Positions 54,194 through 64,000 of a stretch of DNA of 64,000 nucleotides are shown here, one piece after another. Within the stretch, counting starts at the first letter, position 1; each line of letters opens with the position of its first letter. The stretch comes from Euryodendron excelsum (lineage: Eukaryota > Streptophyta > Magnoliopsida > Ericales > Pentaphylacaceae). The DNA lies in the NCBI GenBank assembly GCA_033060915.1, contig CM065386.1:5035501-5099500 (forward strand), in the 5' to 3' direction. Made by a program: the position numbers and the translations under genes. Below the pieces are notes generated by a model. It was given only the letters and a program-made list of their open reading frames with translations. It searched no databases and was not told the DNA's origin.

Positions 54194-54700
54194 CGGAGAA
54201 CTCAACCTGTTACATACATAAACTGGTGATTGTGGGGATGCAATTAATTTGGTTGGTTAAAGGTGATGGTGGGTCTTGGTAATGGTGACGGGATGAGGTA
54301 ATGGGAGATTGGCAATGTTTGGTGGAAGGAGTTAGCCGAAGGAGGAGGTGATGTAGGTGGTCCTGTAAGGGTTGGGTGATGAAGGGATGAAGAAGGGTTG
54401 GGTGGTCCGGCGAGGGCTGTGGCTAGTGGAAGTGAGGGTAGTGGTGGAGGGAGGGGGCGGTGTGTGCGGTGATTATAGGGCATTAGGGATTCTGATTATG
54501 AGTTGTGGCATTTAGAAGAAAATTAAAGGTATTAGTAATGGCAAAAAAGTAAATTTATTTATTCTGTTAGCCCAGTTAACTGACTGTTAGTTGGAAGGAG
54601 GAATTTGTTATTATGTTTTAAAAGTAAGGGAAAATTGTTAGAATGTGAAATCTTAAGTTTTCTTTAAATCTCAAGGATAGTCGGTATAATTTACCCAAAA
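53058..54700. mobile_element. non-autonomous DNA transposon with long diverged inverted ends
   Basis: The first ~130 bases (ATAAATTACATGACTATCCC, then TTAAGGTTAAAGAAAA) align with the reverse complement of the last ~130 (GGTAAATTATACCGACTATC, then CTTGAGATTTAAAGAAAA), and both continue through CATTTTGATAA/CATTCTAACAA, ACATA and CTCCT blocks. The 1.64-kb body has no transposase; it contains a CCACCA-rich segment, AT runs and a (GA)n tract at 54156-54191. Long terminal repeats of this kind are typical of Mutator-like elements. The AT-rich flanks hide any 9-bp duplication. Confidence 0.65.
54156..54191. repeat. (GA)n microsatellite
   Basis: About 18 GA units inside the 53058-54700 element. Confidence 0.9.
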
Positions 54701-56329
54701 TAAAAAGTTTGAGAACATTTTTTTTTTTTTTTGTGATAATTTATTTTTAAAACCGTCAGTACATGATAATTTATTAGAGAGACCGCATCTCAAACCAACT
54801 CTAAATTGAGCCCAGCATCAAATATTAAATAAAAAGAAACGATTCAATTACATGCTCTTTTGGAATTATATAATCAAGTTAAAAAATAATGCAATTACTC
54901 AAAAGCTAATAACTTCATTCACATAATGCAATTAGTAATTAAGAAGAAACCCATCAAAAAGTGCTACAATCAATTAAACAAAAATACAATAGACCAGTAG
55001 CACATAAAATATATATATTTTTTGAACATTACATAAAATAGTTTCTCAATCTAATTGAAGCCACACAATGGGTTGCTCGATTGGCCAATTAATTTCTTAT
55101 CGAAACGCGAAGGAGTGAGATAATTATTGATCATGGTCATGATATCTTTGCTAATGTCAGTGAGTTTTGATTCAGTCTTGAACATGTATTCGTGTTCTTG
55201 TCATTCGCTTTTTTAATCAGTGGAAAGCACATAATCAATTCAACATCTAGCTACACAAAACTTCTCCCATGAATCCATAATTTGTATAAAAAACAATAAA
55301 AACTAAACAAAAATAGTAGCTTTAAACAACTCATAAAAAGTAATTAAGAAATACTAACTATTGGGCACGTTTGGTGATGTAGACAAAGTTCTTATATACA
55401 TTAAATGGAACCATGAAAGATTTGGGAGATACATTTTTATAGAAAGCCATTGTATATTCTCACGAAACTGTCAAGTCAAAATTTTTTTTTCTCCATGTAT
55501 ATAAATACGATACAAATTGATATATTCAACTTTAAAAGAGATAAAGTAAAACAAAATTTGAAAATTGAAAATTCTAATTTACACATTATACAAACTGATA
55601 AACTCAACTTTAAAAGAGACAAAGTAAAACAAAATTTTAAATTTGAAAATTCTATTTTGCCAAATGTGAGCTAATATGAGACTATTAGTTGTAATAGTCG
55701 AAATCTTATCCTTATAAATCAGACATAAGAATTTAAATCCAATGATATTTTCTAGATAAGGATTTTGTTACAAAATTGTCAAGTGATTTATTATGTATAT
55801 GTAAACATAATATAAAGAGATAAAATAAAACAAATTTTTGAATTTTGAAAATTCTATTTTGATAACTCTGACCAATTAGATTGAAACAAATAATGACATA
55901 TATGATTATTAACATTTTAAAAACCTTAAAATCTGAGAATAATAGATTGAGAGTTTTGACCTCAAAAAACTAACAACGTTTTACTATTTATAATAGTAGA
56001 GATAATGGAACCATCTTCTCTAGAAAACTTGTTCTTGATAATGGTTTAGAGAGTGGTCGTTTGAAGCCAATGGTTTATCATTTGAAGATATAAACTGCTC
56101 TTCTCTAGAAAACGATTCGTTATGGTCTAGCTCCTTTGCCTAATTTATTGTGCCTAAACTGCCCTTCATCCATTTTAATGGGGCAACATCATTGTCACAC
56201 ACCAAAAAAAATACTAACTATTTTTCTTTAGCTTTTTGTGGAGCTAACTTCCAAAAAGTTGTCTCACTCCATGTTCTGTTGCTCAGTAATTAAAGCAGTT
56301 TTTTTTTTTTTGGGGTATCAGGCAGTGCT
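54701..56329. other. upstream region of the NLR gene
   Basis: AT-rich, without a coding exon. It holds three copies of a 60-bp repeat (55519-55863). Just before the NLR start a T12 run followed by GGGGTATCAG (ending 56321) makes a strong 3' splice site nine bases before the ATG, suggesting a 5' UTR intron whose donor I cannot place. Confidence 0.5.
55519..55863. repeat. three copies of a ~60-bp AT-rich unit upstream of the NLR
   Basis: Copies at about 55519-55580, 55598-55660 and 55808-55863 share AAGAGA(T/C)AAA(G/A)TAAAACAAA followed by a GAAAATTCTA end. The first two are about 80 bases apart, the third 210 bases further on and more diverged. Confidence 0.7.
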
Positions 56330-59281
56330 ATGGAGATGATTTGGAACTTTACTGCACAACAGATATGCAGTTACCATGACCTACATGGAAAGGTACAAAG
56401 TCTCAGAATCAAATTTAAAGCGCTGAGCTGCCAAGCAGCTGACATAAATGCAGAGCTAGAAGACGCAGAACTGCGATCAGGAAAGAAACGGAAAAGGGAA
56501 GTTGAAAATTGGTTGGAAAATGTAGAGCTGAAGGGACAAAAAGTCCAAAGCATAGAACAAGAAGCACAAGAAGGGAACATTACCTCACTTTTATCATTGG
56601 GAAAACGTATTGATGAATTGATTGGTGAAGTTACTGAACTCAGTGAGCAAGGCAGATTCACCAGGGGGCTTTTACTTGACGTGCGTGAGACCAGAGGAGA
56701 ACCTCTGTTGACAACAAAATTAATAGGTCAAACATTTCAGCATAATCTGGAGAGCATTTGGGCAATCTTAATGAATGATGAGGTCTTACGCATTGGAATT
56801 TACGGAATGGGGGGAGTGGGCAAAACAACCATGGTTTCGCATATCCATAATAGGCTTATAGAAAAATCTGAAACTTGTAGTCATATTTATTGGGTTACTG
56901 TATCACAGGACTTCAGCATTGGCAAGTTGCAGAATGACATTGCCAAAACTTTGAATATAGAATTCTCAAATGAGGACGATGAGAGAAAAAGGGCGGCAGA
57001 ATTGTCAGAAGCATTGAAAAGAAGGAAAAGTTGTGTACTGATTTTGGATGATGTGTGGAATCCAATTCCTCTTGATAGAATCGGAATTCCTGATAGAGTG
57101 TATGGATGTAAGTTGATTCTAACTACCCGTTCATTAGATGTATGCCGTAGGATGGATTGCCAAAAAAGTATCAAAGTAGACCCTCTTTCTAAGGAAGAAG
57201 CTTGGAATTTATTTACGGAGAAACTTGGGCAGCACACCGCACTATCTCCAGGAGTAAGAGATATTGCAATGTCTGTGGCGGCCAAATGTGCTGGTTTGCC
57301 ACTTGGGATTATTACCGTGGCTGCAAGCATGAGAGGGGAGAATGACATTCATGAGTGGAGGAATGTGTTGGAAAAATTGAAAGAACTTACAATGGGGCAA
57401 GACGACATGGAACAGGAGGTATTCCCGATATTAAAATTTAGCTATAATCGCTTGAATGATTTGAAGTTGCAGCGTGGTTTCTTGTATTGCGCCTTCTATC
57501 TTGAAGACTGGCGAATAGAAAGAAATCAATTAATAAGATATTTTATTGCGGAGGGACTGATTGACGGAAGGAAGAGTTGGGAAGCAAAGTTTGATGAGGG
57601 TCACACTCTGTTGAATAAACTTGAAAAGGCCTGCTTATTGGAACGTTGTGATGTTGGTCTATCTGTGAAGATGCATGATTTGATTAGGGACATGGCACTA
57701 AAGATCACAAAGGAGAGCCATCCTCGATTCATGTTAAAAGCCGGTGTTGGATTGAGGGAAGTACCAGACGAGAAGGAATGGACCGAAGATCTGGAGAAGG
57801 TTTCTTTGAGGGGGAATAAGATAGAAGAAATCCCACAGGGCTTTTCGCCAAGGTGTCACTGTCTTTCAACTTTGATTTTGAGTGGGAATGATATTATTCG
57901 AGAGATTGGAAATTCATTCTTTGAGCACATGCCTGCTCTTAAGGTTCTTAATTTGTCCTGGACACGTATTACGGAGTTGCCAAATTCCGTATCGGACTTG
58001 GAGAATCTCACTGCGTTGTTGCTTGGGCGATGTCATCGTCTTACATACGTGCCTCCATTGGGAAAGCTTACCGCGTTACAAGAGCTGGACCTCAGTTGGA
58101 CAGCAATTGAAGAAGTACCTCAAGGTGTGGATAGATTGGTCAACCTCAAATATCTGAATATGGAATGGACAAAGCTGGAGATGATACGAAGTGGGATATT
58201 GGGCAGACTCTCCCATCTCCAATGCCTCATACTGCACGTAATGGAATCAGAACCTGTGGAAGTACAAGCAGAGGAGTGGGAGGGGTTGTCGAGGAAGCTG
58301 GAAGAATGTAATGTCGCGACGCGTGATGTTAATTGTTTCAACCGACTAGTCAAATCTCTACAACGCTGTGGGCTGCTGTCTAAGTATTATCTTGAGCTAC
58401 GGCAGCCTAAATTTTGCCCCAGGTTTGGGAAGTGCATTATCGGTGGAGGAGTAGAAGTAGAAGGAGAAGCAGCAGATGCCATTTGGAAGATCCGTGGATA
58501 CCATTTACCCAGCAACTGCCTGAGCGATGTTTTCGCGTTCGTGTTTGGTGACTTAAGACTCCTGAAGATTTGTGAAATCATAAACTGCTTTGGGTTGCAG
58601 TACATCCTCTCCTTGCCCGACAACAACAAAGAGGAAGAGGAGACAGAAGAAGCAGATGATGATGATCAACATCAAGGAGAGTCCCGTCGTCACGTCCCAT
58701 TTCAAAGCCTTGAGAAATTGCGTCTCTCTGACTTGCCAGATCTCCTGTCACTATTTAGGTCGACGAGGGAGTTGGGGTTTGGACGAATTGCGCCTCCACG
58801 CGGCACCTTTTCCAGTCTCAAAGAGTTGCTCATCTCAAGATGTCCCAAAATCAAGACGACTGGTTTGCTGCTGCAGCACCTGCAAAACCTCGAAAAGATG
58901 ACTGTCGAGTTTTGTGATCAAATGGAGGAGATAGGAACAACAGTGGATGATGATGCTGACAATCATAATATCCGTATCACTCTCCCAAAGTTTAAGAAAT
59001 TAAGGCTTGTAGATCTACCAGAATTGAAGAGCATCTGTGAAGGAATAATGGTTTGCGATTCCATTGAAGAAATCCTTGTAAAAGACTGTCCCAAGCTGAA
59101 GAGGCTCCCTTTCTCTCTGCCCCTTGTTAATGGACAACCGTCTGCTCCTGCGGCTTTGAAAGAGATCTATATAGATTATGACATAGAATGGTGGGAATCA
59201 CTGGAGTGGGACCATCCGAACGCCAAGAATGCCCTTCTACCATTTCTCTGCGTTTCTAACGAGGATGAAGATAATGAGTAA
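56330..59281 (+). CDS. CC-NBS-LRR (CNL) immune receptor, RPS5/RPS2-like
   Basis: A single uninterrupted exon of 983 codons. Residues about 15-115 form a coiled coil (KVQSLRIKFKALSCQAADIN, VENWLENVE). The NB-ARC domain has all ordered motifs: P-loop GMGGVGKTT (159-167), kinase-2 LILDDVW (237-243, whose Trp marks the non-TIR class), RNBS-B LILTTRS (262-268), GLPL (322-325), RNBS-D FLYCAFYLED (384-393) and MHD (448-450). Residues about 480-960 are leucine-rich repeats (LKVLNLSWTRITELP, LQELDLSWTAIEEVP) interrupted by an acidic insert EEEETEEADDDDQ. Such proteins sense pathogen effectors directly or through guarded host proteins and trigger cell death as ATP-dependent oligomers. Nothing is missing, so it should be functional if expressed. 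The N-terminus is slightly shorter than RPS5-type relatives, and a splice acceptor just before the ATG suggests a 5' UTR intron. Confidence 0.96.
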   Translation: MEMIWNFTAQQICSYHDLHGKVQSLRIKFKALSCQAADINAELEDAELRSGKKRKREVENWLENVELKGQKVQSIEQEAQEGNITSLLSLGKRIDELIGEVTELSEQGRFTRGLLLDVRETRGEPLLTTKLIGQTFQHNLESIWAILMNDEVLRIGIYGMGGVGKTTMVSHIHNRLIEKSETCSHIYWVTVSQDFSIGKLQNDIAKTLNIEFSNEDDERKRAAELSEALKRRKSCVLILDDVWNPIPLDRIGIPDRVYGCKLILTTRSLDVCRRMDCQKSIKVDPLSKEEAWNLFTEKLGQHTALSPGVRDIAMSVAAKCAGLPLGIITVAASMRGENDIHEWRNVLEKLKELTMGQDDMEQEVFPILKFSYNRLNDLKLQRGFLYCAFYLEDWRIERNQLIRYFIAEGLIDGRKSWEAKFDEGHTLLNKLEKACLLERCDVGLSVKMHDLIRDMALKITKESHPRFMLKAGVGLREVPDEKEWTEDLEKVSLRGNKIEEIPQGFSPRCHCLSTLILSGNDIIREIGNSFFEHMPALKVLNLSWTRITELPNSVSDLENLTALLLGRCHRLTYVPPLGKLTALQELDLSWTAIEEVPQGVDRLVNLKYLNMEWTKLEMIRSGILGRLSHLQCLILHVMESEPVEVQAEEWEGLSRKLEECNVATRDVNCFNRLVKSLQRCGLLSKYYLELRQPKFCPRFGKCIIGGGVEVEGEAADAIWKIRGYHLPSNCLSDVFAFVFGDLRLLKICEIINCFGLQYILSLPDNNKEEEETEEADDDDQHQGESRRHVPFQSLEKLRLSDLPDLLSLFRSTRELGFGRIAPPRGTFSSLKELLISRCPKIKTTGLLLQHLQNLEKMTVEFCDQMEEIGTTVDDDADNHNIRITLPKFKKLRLVDLPELKSICEGIMVCDSIEEILVKDCPKLKRLPFSLPLVNGQPSAPAALKEIYIDYDIEWWESLEWDHPNAKNALLPFLCVSNEDEDNE

Positions 59282-61821
59282 AGTCGCCACTGGTGGTGAG
59301 GAAAGTCAATTTGTTCATAAAATCTCTAATCATGCTCCCGTAAGTCTCTCTCTCTGCCCATCTTGCATTGATAAAATGATTTTATTTTTCTCTACGACAA
59401 CCAACCCCTTTCTCTCTCTCTCGTCTAACCTTTTAACCTTTTGCCAGAATTCCCCTGAAGTAGAGTGCTTCTCCTCAACCATCAAATTCTGTTACTGTTC
59501 TAACCACTTATTCCTTTGTTTCTTGAAGAAGGGAGTGACAAAAGCAATGCCAATTCGGAAGCAGCAGGTCTTCTTGGCCAAATGACAAAAAGTTGAAGCC
59601 ACTCAGAGCCCTGGAAAGAACATCCTTTCTTTTACAGTAATGACGCCGATCATTTCTTCTGTTTATGTCCCATTTCAAAAAAACATCTTGCATGATCTTT
59701 CCCATACTCTTTCATACTTTGCATATTTACTTTCAGTTTTTGTGGTGTCTGGTAGTTGCTCTACTTCAAATAGCGTGTCTCATTATTGGTCTCTTTGCAA
59801 TTAAACACATGTTTAATTGATCTATTTTATGCACTGGATGCTTTGATTGCTTGTAAGAAAAAAACAATTCTTGTTGCCACTCTATCTTCCTTCCACTTTG
59901 ACAGCTATTTTGTCGCTCTATCTCCCCCTTCGTTGTATTTATCGTTTCATTTTATTTCGTTTAATATCTCTCATCAATCCTTTTAAGTTTTAAAGTAACG
60001 TGCATTTTCAGCTTAATTTGGCTGCGCTTTGATGTAAGCAAATGCATTTACTTTCAGCCATAGTCTTAAAAATATATTTTAATATAGCCCCTTACAGTTT
60101 ACAAATGCAGCCCTCAACTTTTCAAAAGTTCTAACAATAGTTCTCACTTCATCTATAGTTTTAAAATTATTTTTCAGTTTATCCTCTAAAAATTTATAAG
60201 CATCCCCTCAAATTATCAAAAAATTTCATTTTTATTAAAAATATTTTTTTTTTTGACTCCGCCCACTCCATGAAAAGAAGCCAGTGATACCTTCCTAACT
60301 CTGATTCTTTCTCATTGGTAAATGATCAAAATGGATGGAATTCTGTGTTTGTTGTCTTTTTTTTACTCGACTTCCAAAGCTTCTTTTGGACCTTTCTCTA
60401 TAAAGAATAGTCTTCCTCTAATGCTCAGTTTTAACCAATCAATGATAACCGGCATGTTTTGTTGGATTTGCCTCAAATAAATAAATGAAAGAGAACGAGA
60501 AAAAAATTATGGTTCCTTCTGCTCTTAGCTTATTTGACAACTCAACACCTAAAACTGTTCCCTTCTTTAAATCAAGCATAATTAGTTCTGTTTAATTTGC
60601 TTTATGTCATTGTAGGTGGAAGTTACGTCAGACGTGATTGACATGAAACAAACAAATAATTTCAAAGCATGTGGAACAATTTCCTTGATTCAAACATTGT
60701 TTACAACTTTATCAGTGTAACCCACACGACATGCATGAACTTATTATAATAACACTACTGAGAGTGCGGCGTGCCTTGTGCAGTTAATATAAATTTCAAT
60801 TCTTACTTCATGTAGAATTCAAAATAATGCTAACTAATAAAGCACTACAAAATACGTTAATTACATAACAATAGAATACGGAATAAAAAATTGACCAGTC
60901 CATAAAGATATGTGAATTTCCTAACTGTCTTCTTCCCTAAAAATATTGGTTAAGGAATTTATGCTCGAAAACAAGAAAGATGATAATGAGAAAACAAATT
61001 ATATCCTGCATAAATATTAGAACCAATTGTTAAAGAGAAGAAGCATAACATAAGAATTAAAGTTCATGACATAAATAAACATCTAATTTCTAAGCGAAGT
61101 TGAAGGTTATCCACTAGATGTTTTAGAAGGAATGTTCTTGTTCTCTGGTAGCATGCATTTCAAAGTGCATAGGCAATCTGAAATAAGATACATGCATAAG
61201 CCAAATCAGCCCCAAACTATGCATGATTGAACATAATATATAACACTAACGAATAATCACAATAATCACAAGTAAAGCATTTGTGTGGTCAGAAAGCAAT
61301 ATCTTCAAGAAGAATTAAGGGTGGTAAGCTTTGGTAAAAAGAAGTAACTTTTTCTCAAGTGGGTACAGGTCACCATCACCGGCTTTTAACAAAGGCTTTG
61401 CAGCATAATCACCTTAACAGCTACATAACTTCTCTAGTCCAGTGATTTTGGTGCAAAACAACTTATGGAATATCAAGGTGAACACTACTTGAATGAAGCT
61501 TAACATATTATAACCAATTAAATCATACCACAACACGTTGATCTAGTGCGAAAACTTTCAAATACATTATTATTTCCCAAAAAGTATCATTTAGTCCCCC
61601 AGAAATGGTCTGAATGGATGAAACAATATATCTTTTATACTTCATACATGATTCTAACTTGTCTTTATATTTTGCATTCAAAAGATTTTCATTTATTAAC
61701 AGAGTGCTTTCAGCCACATAAAATTGCATAAAGATGGTAAGCAGGCTTTCAAGATGCATAGTATAACGGGATAAGCATAAAAGAGTGACAATAGATAGTG
61801 TTGGCTTGGCCATGAGTCTAC
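59282..61821. other. NLR 3' region and gene-free spacer
   Basis: Contains the presumed 3' UTR of the NLR; a GTAAGT at 59340 could start a 3' UTR intron. The rest is AT-rich with T runs. Small open frames at 59229-59585 and 61523-61825 look random. No coding exon is supported. Confidence 0.45.
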
Positions 61822-61964
61822 TCACAAATCCTCAATTTCACGTAGAGCTACCAAGGCCGTGAGCAAAGGGAGAGGAGGAAGGCTCTGATAGTGGACATAA
61901 TATTTAAGAAAGCCAAAAGAGTTCCCTTCATTGAAACATAACTGACAATCTTGGAACACCATGG
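61822..61964 (-). CDS. possible terminal exon of an unrecognised minus-strand gene
   Basis: On the minus strand a pyrimidine-rich acceptor (CTCCCTCATCATTGTAG) is followed by 46 codons and TGA: MVFQDCQLCFNEGNSF, then a YYVHYQSLPPLPLL segment and ALREIEDL at the end. The composition looks like real protein and unlike nearby random frames, but I do not recognise the family. Two bases precede the first full codon, so an upstream exon must end in phase 1; I did not find it securely. It could also be chance. Confidence 0.4.
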
Positions 61965-62463
61965 CTACAATGATGAGGGAGTTAAATTAGAAATTGCATT
62001 TTCCAAAAAATGTCTGATCAATCACTTGCAATCATAGAACTAACCATAACCGACTCACTATTTGCATACCTATACTATTACAAAAAGCGAACACTTCTAT
62101 GTTAGTGAAAATGCGTAACGCTATTTAATTTTTCTAAACAGTTAAAAGTTTACGTACAAACATTTTATCACTTAAAGAACAAAATAGTAAATTATGGAAT
62201 CAGTTTTTAAACCACCCACATATCCTTATTTTTTCTCCTTGTAGTTTAAAAAAAAAAAAAAATTTATATGGTTAAAAAAAACAAAAAAGAAACCCTTGAG
62301 AACGTTGGGAAAAATGAGAACCTGGGCAGTAGAAAAAGGCAAAGTACACTGCTGTTTTGAATTTTAAAATGATTAGCTTAGCATTGGAGCTGTAAAAATG
62401 AAATAAACAAATAAACAATAACCACTTCATTGATATGCTCTGAAATCTTTATCATTGGAATTC

Positions 62464-62552
62464 AAACTCTGAAAGGGCTTATCAAAAACTACATATGCAT
62501 AATACTTTGTCCAGGCAATTCCACTCACGTTAGAGACTATCGATATATCAAA
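62464..62552 (-). other. possible internal exon of the same unrecognised gene
   Basis: After an acceptor-like ATATATCGATAG, the minus strand is open for about 32 codons beginning SNVSGIAWTKYYAYVVFDKP. A donor-like GTAGTT falls after TKYYAY. Phase does not match the 61964 exon directly, so at least one more exon would be needed. Weak evidence. Confidence 0.25.
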
Positions 62553-62643
62553 AATGGATACCATTAGAAAAGATACTGGATGAGACCACAGTTGAAATCA
62601 CCAATTCAATGGCAGCAAGAAATAAGAGACTAAAAACATCTTA

Positions 62644-62903
62644 GGGTCCGTTTGGTAACGCTGTCAGTTTTTATTTTTTGCTATATATTTTTTGTGATTT
62701 GGTGGTAAGCGTTTATAGGTTATTGCTATGCCAATAATATTATACCAATGTTTTGGTAAGAGAAAATACACCCATTTTCGTGTTTTTAGTTTTTTTTTTT
62801 TGAATTTTCTTAAAAATTAAAAAAAAATTTAAACAAACGTTGTTTTTTATTTTTATTTTTAAAAAAAAAAAAACAAAAACAATAAACGCTACTAAATAAG
62901 GCC
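62644..62903. mobile_element. Tourist-like (PIF/Harbinger) MITE
   Basis: A 260-bp element begins GGGTCCGTTTGGTAACGCT; its other end on the opposite strand is GGCCTTATTTAGTAGCGTT. TTA occurs directly on both sides (62641-62643 and 62904-62906), the target duplication of PIF/Harbinger MITEs. The interior is T-rich then A-rich with no coding capacity, so it can fold into a hairpin. Confidence 0.75.
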
Positions 62904-62906
62904 TTA

Positions 62907-64000
62907 GCCTCACAGGTACATCAAGGTCATTTTACAATAGAAGTCAAGGTTGAATAGAATTGCAAGTTGAGAAAAAAATTAAAGATGAATATGACACAAG
63001 AACAACTAATGGTAAATAAGCTCTAGAATGGCCATGTCACAAGCCCCCGTTTTTTAATCCACCTAACTTTTGCTATCAAAAGTAAAATTTACTAGGGTAC
63101 TTACTCATAGAGCAGGAACAAAATTCAAAATATTAATTAAACAATAGCATAGATATCTTCTTTCAAAAAAGAATGCTTCCTTGCCATGTCTTGAGAACAA
63201 CCGAGCAAAAGCAATCTGCTACTTATAATAGAGACATGTAAATTACTTACATTATCATAAGATTTCTAAACTAGTCTAATATAAGAACATATGTTTCATT
63301 TCTCCTAAGAAGTTTAATTCCACAATACGGTTATAGAGAAATAACCACTGGCAACAACACGTCCAACTCTGACAACATGCCTGCTCGGAATTACTTAATT
63401 TCCTGCTTTGACACAAAATTGATCCATTGAGACCTTAAATAGGTGTCCAAGTAAAAAGCTTAATTTTAATTCATAGCAGAGACCAAATTGACAAACTCTA
63501 TAGAAAATCCAACCACCAAACATGCCTTTAAAGTAACAAGATGCATTAAAATCCTCACTAAGGAATAGAAACACATAGAAGATGCTTTTATATAATAAAA
63601 CCTTGAATTTCATCAATTTTTAGATACCTGTGTGTTCACCTGTAAGTTCAAACAATTGAGTTGTCAGTTAGAGCATGATAACGAAGTTGAGAATATTTTG
63701 GAATTTTACTTGAAAAGTTCCCCTTTTACATGCATCAATCTTTTCAGTTTTGTTGGCAAGAAGCCATATTCCTAACTAAACTATGATTGAAGAAACAGAG
63801 CTGTATTAGAAGTACGAGGAAATCAACAAACACATCTTGCATGTCTTCCTGTGTCCATGGAGCATATGACGAGCAATAGAGATATCTATCATAATATGCA
63901 AAAAGAATTAATGCTTTACCTTTTAGGATAGTGAAAAAAACAATATTTTCTTACTCAAGTCAACAATGCTTTTACAAATTTATAGACCTCCCACCTTTTT
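62907..64000. other. right edge, intron-like sequence
   Basis: AT-rich sequence without clear genes apart from the exon-like piece at 63810-63892 and a 12-base micro-exon-like stretch (acceptor TTACAG and donor GTATCT on the minus strand) near 63627-63638. It could be introns of a minus-strand gene that starts outside the window. Confidence 0.3.
63810..63892 (-). other. possible internal exon of an unrecognised gene
   Basis: The minus strand is open through YLYCSSYAPWTQEDMQDVFV with an acceptor-like TATTATGATAG before it and a weak donor-like GTACTT after DFL. The residue composition is protein-like. It may belong to the same gene as 61822-61964. No family recognised; the gene would extend beyond the window. 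Confidence 0.3.

Overview
This window is nuclear DNA from a flowering plant, most likely a eudicot. It is AT-rich, the genes have many GT-AG introns with T-rich acceptors, the products belong to plant-only families (VAL-type B3, chloroplast CcdA, DUF4408/DUF761, AGD5-type ArfGAP, DUF7081/OBERON, CC-NBS-LRR), and the space between genes holds Ty1/copia retrotransposons, MITEs and microsatellites. I cannot name the species. Exon limits below were set by hand from frame continuity, splice consensus and remembered family sequences; no alignment or transcript evidence was available.

Layout. 1.4-7.9 kb (+): a compact VAL-like gene in which a VAL-type zinc finger and a B3 domain are separated by an unusually short linker. 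9.1-14.7 kb (+): chloroplast CcdA, twelve exons, 361 codons. 14.7-17.3 kb: gene-free, with a decayed repeat and a minisatellite. 17.3-18.9 kb (-): two-exon DUF4408/DUF761 membrane protein. 19-23.3 kb: gene-free, one MITE-like hairpin. 23.3-28.6 kb (-): AGD5/NEVERSHED-type ArfGAP, eleven exons, 483 codons. 29.6-36.1 kb (-): DUF7081 plus OBERON-type PHD protein whose reading frame is otherwise intact but carries one in-frame TAG inside the PHD region; its introns hold two very long G tracts and a triplicated 130-bp unit.

37.2-45.1 kb: a full-length but decayed Ty1/copia retrotransposon on the minus strand, with both LTRs and a GTATA target duplication. Its 3' LTR was later split by a different copia element, now a 1.3-kb solo LTR with its own GTTAG duplication. 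46.0-46.4 kb: a small element with an 11-bp target duplication. 47.8-49.1 kb (+): a conserved small plant protein of 93 aa with a uORF overlapping its start. 53.1-54.7 kb: a non-autonomous DNA transposon with long diverged inverted ends. 56.3-59.3 kb (+): an intact single-exon CC-NBS-LRR immune receptor of 983 aa with a repeat-rich upstream region. 61.8-63.9 kb (-): scattered exon-like segments that may be the 3' part of an unrecognised gene, with a Tourist-like MITE (TTA duplication) among them.

The genes are housekeeping or regulatory loci with no operon-like linkage. I found no CRISPR array, gene cluster or obviously new multi-gene system. The items most worth checking are the nonsense codon in the OBERON-like gene, the shortened VAL-like gene, the stop-free 123-nt intron in CcdA, and the nested retrotransposons.
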